Positions 5,689-10,723 of a stretch of DNA of 10,723 nt are shown piece after piece. The stretch is from Paracoccaceae bacterium (GTDB lineage Bacteria; Pseudomonadota; Alphaproteobacteria; Rhodobacterales; Rhodobacteraceae): positions 1 through 10,723 of the forward strand of contig JAHRVZ010000134.1 of the NCBI GenBank assembly GCA_019090405.1, written 5' to 3'. Under the pieces are notes generated by a model. The model ran no database searches, had not been told where the DNA came from, and worked only from the letters and a program-made list of their open reading frames with translations. Every line of letters begins with the position of its first letter. Within the stretch, counting starts at the first letter, position 1. Position numbers and translations under genes: made by a program.

Positions 5689-7959
5689 TCAATCCTGCTC
5701 TTCCTGCTCTTTTGTGGTCGTGGGCGTTAAAGTCGTAGGTGTGAAAACGGACGGAAGACGGATCACCGCCATTGCGCCATATCGGTCTTGTCCGACAAAT
5801 ACCGGCGCGTCCTGTAGAACAAGGCTGCCGCCGTGCTCTTCGATGATTTTTTTGACGATCGGCAATCCCAGTCCGGTCCCTTCACTGCGGGTGGTAACGT
5901 AGGGTTCAAACAGCCGCGCGCGGTCTTCGGGAAGACCAATACCGTTGTCTGCAATGGTGATAACGCAACTGTCGTTATCTGATTTCAAAGTGACCTGAAT
6001 TTGCGCGCCAAAATCATAGTCCGGATTTTTATATTTATATGTTTCAATGGCTTCTCCGGCATTCTTGATCAAATTTGTCAAAGCCTGAGACATCATGGTC
6101 GCATCAACTTCAACCATCAGTCCGGCGTCGGGTAAATCGGCCACGATATTCACATCGGGCTGGCCTGTTTGCTGCAGCAAAACCGCATCTGCTACCAGTT
6201 TGGTCAGATCTTCGGTGCGCCGTTCTGGTTCCGGCATCCGTGCAAATTTGGAAAACTCATCAACAATGCGGCGCAGGTCATTGGTTTGGCGGATAATAAC
6301 ATCGGTCATGTCCTCAAGTTTCTGACGATCCTCGCCGACCATTGGCGCAAATTTTCGTTTGATCCGCTCAGCGCTAAGCTGAATGGGTGTCAGAGGGTTC
6401 TTGATTTCATGGGCTATCCGACGGGCGACATCGCCCCAAGCCGCCATGCGTTGCGCGCTGACAAGGTCGGTAACATCCTCAAATGTCACAACATAACCTT
6501 CAAGGCTGCCGTCTACCTCGACCCGCGTGGCCATCCTGACCAACAGGTTTTCAAGCCGTCCCTGACGCGAAACCTTGACCTCGCCATGGGACACTCCGGT
6601 ATGTCCGTTTTTTAGGGCATCAAACAACGGCCCGAATTCTGGCACAGCAACCCCAAGAGCCAGTGAATGTTCGTCCCCCGACCAATCCAGCAACCGTTCT
6701 GCGGATTTGTTTACAAATGTCACGCGCCCATCCGGGTCCAATCCGACGACGCCAGAAATTACCGAAGACAGGACCGAATCAAACAATCGGCGCCGCCGCT
6801 CGATCTGTAGTGTATTGTTCAAAAGGGTTTCTCGTTGCGCTTTAAGTTCGCGGGTCATCTGGTTGAAATACTTACCTAAAAGAGCAATTTCATCATCGCC
6901 TTTTTCTTCCAGAACCTGAACATCCAGATTACCGGTCCCGACAGTTTGCGCGGCTTCGGTCAAACGGCCAACTGGTCGCGACAATCGTTCGGCAAACCAC
7001 ATGGCCAGCCAAATCGCTGCCAGTATCAGTATCAACGCAAAGCCCAGATAAAGCAGGCCGAATTCAAACAAAATCCGGCCTCTTTCGCGCTCAAGCTGCT
7101 GATACAGGCGTGCTGTTTCCTGTGTTTCATCCAGCAGGTTCAGTATTTTGCCATCGACGCTTCTGGTGAGGTATAAAAACCGGTCCGGAAACGCATCCAG
7201 CCGCACAAGCGCACGATATTCGTTGTCATCCCAATCCTGAATGATCTGCAGACCGTCGTCGCTGGCATCCAGCAGACTTGCATCCGAGGGTGGTTCAAAA
7301 TTGAACAAATATGACCGTTCGCCACGCGCGCGGATTTCCCCTGTTCCATCAATGATATACGCCTCGCGCAGACCGCGTTGGATCTGGGATTGACCCTGAA
7401 CCAAAACATGGCGAACTTCGGCATCGCTCATGTATAATACCAGCGACCGGTTGGCGTTCAAAAACTCTGCCAATGTCTCGGCATCTTCTGCCAAGGCATC
7501 ATATTGTTCGCTTTCATAGGCCTCTGCCGCTGCAAGCGATGTACCTACAACCTGACGCACCCGTTCAGAAAACCAGCCTTCCAGACCGATATTGACCGTC
7601 AGAGCGGCAAATATTGCCACGATAACCGTTGGAATAAGCGCCAAAAGCGCGAAAACACCAATCAGACGCAGGTGCAGCCGCGACCCGGCGCTTTGCGCGC
7701 GACGTGCAGCGATCAGTCGCGCAACCTGCCCCAAAACCAGTGCCGCAACGACCAGAATATAGACCAGATCGGCCAACATGATGAACCGCAATGTCGGTGC
7801 AGAAGCGTTTTGATCAAACGGGCCAAGGACAAGGAAGGTGGCAATAGCAAGCGCTGGCCCAAGCAGAACCAAACTCAACGTGGCGGTATTTTTCGCCCGT
7901 CGAGTTTTGCGCCATTCTAGCAGCGCCGGAAAATTTCCACTCTGTGTTCGGGAAAGCAC
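5689..7959 (-). CDS. ntrY: Membrane sensor histidine kinase NtrY
   Basis: NtrY autophosphorylates and passes phosphate to NtrX. From the chosen GTG the protein has 756 residues. Three N-terminal membrane segments (about 26-46, 58-83, 97-122) precede an extracytoplasmic region of roughly 175 residues and a fourth segment (about 300-323). A HAMP domain follows (about 322-374), then a PAS domain (about 389-498), the H-box AHEIKNPLTPIQ with His517, the N-box NLIKNAGEA (629-637), G1 DNGIGL (671-676) and G2 GTGLGL (694-699). All catalytic boxes are intact. A TTG two codons earlier (7965) is possible, but a GAGG lies 7 bases from the GTG and only one from the TTG; an in-frame stop lies just upstream. 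The tail is Thr/Pro- and Glu/Gln-rich, partly from a small tandem repeat. It follows ntrC after about 100 bases. Confidence 0.95.
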   Translation of the reverse strand: MLSRTQSGNFPALLEWRKTRRAKNTATLSLVLLGPALAIATFLVLGPFDQNASAPTLRFIMLADLVYILVVAALVLGQVARLIAARRAQSAGSRLHLRLIGVFALLALIPTVIVAIFAALTVNIGLEGWFSERVRQVVGTSLAAAEAYESEQYDALAEDAETLAEFLNANRSLVLYMSDAEVRHVLVQGQSQIQRGLREAYIIDGTGEIRARGERSYLFNFEPPSDASLLDASDDGLQIIQDWDDNEYRALVRLDAFPDRFLYLTRSVDGKILNLLDETQETARLYQQLERERGRILFEFGLLYLGFALILILAAIWLAMWFAERLSRPVGRLTEAAQTVGTGNLDVQVLEEKGDDEIALLGKYFNQMTRELKAQRETLLNNTLQIERRRRLFDSVLSSVISGVVGLDPDGRVTFVNKSAERLLDWSGDEHSLALGVAVPEFGPLFDALKNGHTGVSHGEVKVSRQGRLENLLVRMATRVEVDGSLEGYVVTFEDVTDLVSAQRMAAWGDVARRIAHEIKNPLTPIQLSAERIKRKFAPMVGEDRQKLEDMTDVIIRQTNDLRRIVDEFSKFARMPEPERRTEDLTKLVADAVLLQQTGQPDVNIVADLPDAGLMVEVDATMMSQALTNLIKNAGEAIETYKYKNPDYDFGAQIQVTLKSDNDSCVITIADNGIGLPEDRARLFEPYVTTRSEGTGLGLPIVKKIIEEHGGSLVLQDAPVFVGQDRYGAMAVIRLPSVFTPTTLTPTTTKEQEEQD
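5717..5746 (-). repeat. Two-copy 15-base imperfect tandem repeat in the 3' end of ntrY
   Basis: Two adjacent 15-base units (5717-5731 and 5732-5746) match at most positions and encode FTPTT and LTPTT in the NtrY tail, after the kinase catalytic domain has ended. The repeat keeps the frame and so only lengthens an unstructured tail. Just downstream, the ntrY end also repeats GAGCAGGA twice (encoding the EQEEQ stretch), and its second copy supplies the AGGA before ntrX. Confidence 0.7.
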
Positions 7960-7965
7960 CCGCAA

Positions 7966-7970
7966 TCCTC
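7966..7970 (-). promoter_or_regulatory. Ribosome binding site deciding the ntrY start
   Basis: GAGGA on the minus strand, with GAGG ending 7 bases before the GTG at 7959. The same motif is almost touching the TTG at 7965, which makes TTG a poor start. This is why the CDS is called from the GTG. Confidence 0.55.
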
Positions 7971-8004
7971 ATCTTGATGTGTCGCTTGCACGACGAACCG
8001 CCAT

Positions 8005-8027
8005 ATATCGTGGTCATCCCCCGATAT
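8005..8027. repeat. Short inverted repeat between ntrC and ntrY
   Basis: ATATCG (8005-8010) and CGATAT (8022-8027) form perfect six-base arms 11 bases apart in the roughly 100-base ntrC-ntrY gap, about 45-70 bases before the ntrY start. The size and spacing suit a dimeric-regulator operator. The presence of a gap here, while the other joints of this array are tight, makes a separate ntrYX promoter plausible. No terminator-like stem plus T-run is seen. Confidence 0.35.
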
Positions 8028-8059
8028 TGACAGCGGATCGCCACGCTTCTGTGTCCTAA

Positions 8060-9427
8060 TTACATCAATTTTCGTCGGCGCGTAACTTGAATATCCAATT
8101 CTGTAATCTTTTTTCGCAAGGTATTGCGATTTATTCCTAAAAGCTCGGCGCATTTGGCCTGATTGCCCCCAGTTGCGTCCAAAGATATTTCAATAAGCGG
8201 AATTTCCAGTTCACGCAGGATTCGCGCGTAAACCCCCGGAGGCGGCAGCATATTGCCGTGTAAATCAAAGTACCGGCGCAGGTGACGCGCCACCGAAGCG
8301 GCAAGTTTTTCAGACTCACCACCACCCAGCGTCGGCTCTACATCCGGTTGATTGCCCAAAACCGATTCGACTTCAGCGCGCGAGATTTCCTCGGAGCGAC
8401 TGGTCAGCACCAATCGGCGCACCGCGTTTTCCAACTGACGGACGTTACCCGGCCAGCTATAGGCCCGGAACAATTCGGCGGCCTCAGGCCCAAGTCGGCG
8501 CATCGGTGCCTCGTCGCGCTCGGCGCGAAGCAAAAAGTGTTCCGCCAAAAGCGGAATATCATCCACCCGTTCGCGCAGCGCAGGCACATGTATATTTGCC
8601 CCGCCAAGCCGGTAAAACAAATCCTGACGTATTTCGCCCTGCTCCATCGCGCTGGTCAGATTGCGCTGGCTGGTGGCCATGAAACGCGGTGAGTTATCGC
8701 CCGGTGCATCAATCATACGCACAATACGCGCCTGAATTTCATCGTCTATATTTGCGATTTCATCAATCAGTATCGTTCCGCCGCGCGCCTTGGCCAGCAC
8801 TTTGGCTGGGCCTTCAAGATTGTGAAGATCCGCGCCAGTGACTGTTACAAAGGGTAAATTTCGGCGGTCTGATAAGTCGTGAATAGCACGTGCTATCAAT
8901 GACTTACCCGTGCCGCTTTCACCTGAAATCAGGACTGGCAAATCGGTATTCATCACCCGCGCGACCAGTCGATAAAGCGATTGCATAATCTGTGTTCGCC
9001 CAACCAATGGCAATTCATCGGGGCGGTCATTTACATCCTTGCGCGCAACAGTCGGCGCGCGCTGGCTGACCTCAAGCGCGCGCGCCGTGCGTTTCATCAG
9101 GTCCGGCAAATCAAACGGTTTGGGAAGATAATCATAGGCTTCGGCCTCGGCGGCCTGAATGGCTGTCATAATGGTGTTTTGCGCCGAAATGACAATCACC
9201 GGTAATCCAGGTCGATCCTGCGCAATGCGCGGCAACATTTCCAAGCCGTTTCCATCCGGCATCACGACGTCGGAAATGACCACATCGCCCTTACCCTCGG
9301 CCACCCAGCGCATCAAGGTCGTCAGCGAGCTGGTGGCATGCACTTTGCACCCTGCCCGGGTCAGAGCCTGTGTCAGAACCGTTCGAATTGTGCGATCGTC
9401 GTCGGCGACCAGAACTGTACCATCCAT
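8060..9427 (-). CDS. ntrC: Nitrogen regulation response regulator NtrC (lacking the sigma-54 loop)
   Basis: NtrC is phosphorylated by NtrB and activates nitrogen-assimilation genes. The 455 residues show a receiver domain (D9-D11, phospho-acceptor D53, K103), an AAA+ domain with canonical Walker A GESGTGKS at 169-176, Walker B TILIDE at 218-223, arginine-finger segment RQDLFYRL at 267-274 and sensor II WPGNVRQL at 325-332, and a C-terminal Fis-type helix-turn-helix at about 418-447. Between FVTVTGAD (193-200) and ARGG (214-217) the loop is about 18 residues shorter than in enteric NtrC and has no GAFTGA. Rhodobacter capsulatus NtrC is known to activate with housekeeping sigma-70 instead of sigma-54, and this protein looks like that type. 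The ATG overlaps the ntrB stop by one base; AAGGAG lies 8 bases upstream. Confidence 0.96.
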   Translation of the reverse strand: MDGTVLVADDDRTIRTVLTQALTRAGCKVHATSSLTTLMRWVAEGKGDVVISDVVMPDGNGLEMLPRIAQDRPGLPVIVISAQNTIMTAIQAAEAEAYDYLPKPFDLPDLMKRTARALEVSQRAPTVARKDVNDRPDELPLVGRTQIMQSLYRLVARVMNTDLPVLISGESGTGKSLIARAIHDLSDRRNLPFVTVTGADLHNLEGPAKVLAKARGGTILIDEIANIDDEIQARIVRMIDAPGDNSPRFMATSQRNLTSAMEQGEIRQDLFYRLGGANIHVPALRERVDDIPLLAEHFLLRAERDEAPMRRLGPEAAELFRAYSWPGNVRQLENAVRRLVLTSRSEEISRAEVESVLGNQPDVEPTLGGGESEKLAASVARHLRRYFDLHGNMLPPPGVYARILRELEIPLIEISLDATGGNQAKCAELLGINRNTLRKKITELDIQVTRRRKLM

Positions 9428-10521
9428 CAGGTGGTCTCCTTGTTAGCAGGGGTTTTGTTGATTTCACGGGGAACACGCGGCAGCGACAGACGAAACACGG
9501 TGCGACCGGGGACCGATGTGACCGAAATCCAACCGTCATGTTCCGACACGATCTTGCTGACCAAAGCCAACCCCAGCCCGGTGCCGTTTTCACGTCCCGA
9601 AACAAAGGCGTCAAATACATCATCCTTGATTTTGTCCGGCAGACCGGGCCCATCATCAATTATCTCGATCTGAAGCGGCAAAGACTGGCCGGTGCCATCA
9701 CTGCGCCGCAACCTGAATGAGTGTTCAAAATAGGTATGAATGCGGATGGTACCACCTTTTGACCCCGCCGCTTCTGACGCATTCCTGAGAAGGTTCAGCA
9801 CCACCTGCAACAGTTGATCCGGGTCTCCAAACGTCATTGGCAGCGACGGATCGTAATCCTCGATGATCCGCATGTCTGCCCCAAAGCCAAGCCTTGCAGA
9901 GCGGCGCGCGCGGTCCAGTATATCGTGGACATTGACCGGCGTTCGCTCGGGCGGGCTTAGGTTTCCAAACTGATCGACCTGTTCCAGAAGTTTTACGATA
10001 CGGCGGCACTCACCCACGATTAAATCAGTTAGTTCAAGGTCTTCGCCTGCAAGGTTCATCGCCAGCAACTGTGCTGCCCCGGTGATCCCCGCAAGCGGAT
10101 TTTTGATTTCATGAGCAAGCATTTCCGCCATCCCGATCGCCGATTGCGCCGCTGATTTAACGGAATTGCTCTGCGTGATCCTGCCGGCAAGCTCGCTTGG
10201 GGAAATCATCACGATCATCTCGCCCGGATGGCCATTCAGCGGCGCAATTTGCAGTGCACATTGCAATGGCGGGCGATTGCCGGGGCCGACGTCGATGTCG
10301 TTGACAAACAATGGTGTCCCGTTCCGGCGCGCGCGGGCAAATGCCTTTTCAATCGGAGCGTCAACGGCAATCATGTCCCAGATCGGGTTGCCGGTGACTG
10401 ATTTGGCTGAGGCGTTCAAAAATCCTTCGCCCGCTGAATTGGCGTCGATGATGCGATTTTCGGCATCAATCAGAAACGCCGGAATTGGCAAAGACGTCCA
10501 AAGGTTGGTGTCTTTGATCAT
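9427..10521 (-). CDS. ntrB: Nitrogen regulation sensor histidine kinase NtrB
   Basis: NtrB is the soluble kinase/phosphatase of NtrC; in other bacteria its balance is set by the PII protein GlnB according to nitrogen status. The 364 residues have no membrane segment. An N-terminal PAS domain spans about 7-110 (PIPAFLIDAENRIIDAN at its start), then the H-box AHEIKNPLAGI with His137, N-box NLLRNASEA at 243-251, G1 DDGPGLPD at 289-296 and G2 NGTGLGLAL at 312-320. All catalytic boxes are present and the length is normal. The frame stays open upstream to a TTG at 10644, inside dusB, but an AGGAGG four bases from the ATG at 10521 fixes the start. That ATG overlaps the dusB stop by four bases (ATGA), and the gene's own stop overlaps the ntrC ATG, so the three are probably co-translated. 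Confidence 0.97.
   Translation of the reverse strand: MIKDTNLWTSLPIPAFLIDAENRIIDANSAGEGFLNASAKSVTGNPIWDMIAVDAPIEKAFARARRNGTPLFVNDIDVGPGNRPPLQCALQIAPLNGHPGEMIVMISPSELAGRITQSNSVKSAAQSAIGMAEMLAHEIKNPLAGITGAAQLLAMNLAGEDLELTDLIVGECRRIVKLLEQVDQFGNLSPPERTPVNVHDILDRARRSARLGFGADMRIIEDYDPSLPMTFGDPDQLLQVVLNLLRNASEAAGSKGGTIRIHTYFEHSFRLRRSDGTGQSLPLQIEIIDDGPGLPDKIKDDVFDAFVSGRENGTGLGLALVSKIVSEHDGWISVTSVPGRTVFRLSLPRVPREINKTPANKETT
9436..9441 (-). promoter_or_regulatory. Ribosome binding site of ntrC
   Basis: AAGGAG on the minus strand, 8 bases before the ntrC ATG and inside the end of ntrB. It supports the ATG at 9427 over a second, out-of-frame ATG at 9423. Confidence 0.7.
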
Positions 10522-10723
10522 GCGGCCTCCTGCGCGGTTGCGGCCAGTGCGTCCGGCAATAGCCGCAAAACCACCGCGGGGTCGCGTTCTGTCAACACCA
10601 ACCGGCGCAGATGCGCTCTGGTACCGGCATGTCCCATGTACCAACCCAGATGTTTACGCGCAACGCGCAGGCCAAGATCCGCACCATAAAACCCAAGCAT
10701 GGATTGATAGTGCTGTGCCACCA
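10518..10723 (-). CDS. dusB: tRNA-dihydrouridine synthase DusB/NifR3, C-terminal end (runs off the right edge)
   Basis: Dus enzymes are FMN-dependent and reduce specific uridines in tRNA to dihydrouridine. About 68 C-terminal residues are visible, from the helical tRNA-binding domain: HYQSMLGFYGADLGLR followed by ARKHLGWYM, the conserved R/KH.GWY signature of DusB/NifR3. The FMN-binding barrel is outside the window. The gene was first named nifR3 in Rhodobacter because it lies directly upstream of ntrBC (nifR1/nifR2), and the arrangement is the same here: its TGA overlaps the ntrB ATG by four bases. The promoter for the whole set is probably upstream of this gene. The apparent GTG near the window edge is an internal valine codon, not a start. 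Confidence 0.9.
   Translation of the reverse strand, partial: VAQHYQSMLGFYGADLGLRVARKHLGWYMGHAGTRAHLRRLVLTERDPAVVLRLLPDALAATAQEAA
10526..10531 (-). promoter_or_regulatory. Strong ribosome binding site of ntrB
   Basis: A perfect AGGAGG on the minus strand, four bases before the ntrB ATG and inside the end of dusB. It decides the ntrB start. Confidence 0.75.

Noticed and set aside
7504..7920. 138-codon plus-strand reading frame over ntrY
   Set aside because: It lies entirely antisense to the membrane and sensor region of NtrY, and its Arg/Gln/Asn-rich composition is typical of a shadow of the real gene.
8282..8692. 136-codon plus-strand reading frame over ntrC
   Set aside because: Antisense to the conserved AAA+ domain of NtrC; it has no recognisable motif or ribosome binding site.
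10522..10644. Longer ntrB starting at a TTG at 10644
   Set aside because: The extra 41 residues overlap dusB in another frame and have no PAS-like content, whereas AGGAGG sits four bases before the ATG at 10521.
1..10723. A novel defence, mobile or biosynthetic system
   Set aside because: No transposase, integrase, nuclease, toxin-antitoxin pair, repeat array or biosynthetic enzyme is present; all genes but one belong to known core regulatory or transport families.

Overview
This window is a stretch of an alphaproteobacterial chromosome, most likely from the Rhodobacterales/Roseobacter group. The evidence is the gene order dusB(nifR3)-ntrB-ntrC-ntrY-ntrX-trkA-trkH-hfq-hflX, the short alphaproteobacterial Hfq (79 residues), and an NtrC that lacks the sigma-54 contact loop, as in the Rhodobacter capsulatus type. 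Base composition looks moderate in G+C and even throughout. I see no mobile element, RNA gene, CRISPR array or broken gene.

Layout, following transcription on the minus strand from high to low coordinates. The tail of dusB (tRNA-dihydrouridine synthase, cut by the window edge) overlaps ntrB by four bases, and ntrB overlaps ntrC by one. About 100 bases later come ntrY and ntrX, one base apart. Then there is a break: a small plus-strand gene for a predicted cysteine-rich outer-membrane-type lipoprotein lies convergent to ntrX (8 bases between stop codons) and divergent from trkA (about 220 bases between starts). After it the minus strand resumes with trkA-trkH (2 bases apart), a 131-base gap, and hfq overlapping the start of hflX by one base. 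hflX runs off the left edge.

How the genes work together. NtrB/NtrC form the classical soluble nitrogen two-component pair. NtrY/NtrX are the paralogous pair with a membrane-bound sensor. TrkA and TrkH are the NAD-binding gating subunit and the pore of a potassium uptake system. Hfq is the RNA chaperone and HflX a ribosome-associated GTPase. The locus therefore collects global physiological regulators: nitrogen status, redox or envelope sensing, K+ homeostasis and post-transcriptional control.

The most notable points are these. Both AAA+ response regulators, NtrC and NtrX, lack a GAFTGA loop while keeping the Walker motifs. The lipoprotein gene is the one product I cannot assign, and it interrupts an otherwise co-directional array. 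A 15-base perfect dyad, part of two mutually exclusive hairpins, lies in the trkA/lipoprotein intergenic region. I find no convincing undescribed multi-gene system here; this is mainly a conserved core regulatory locus.
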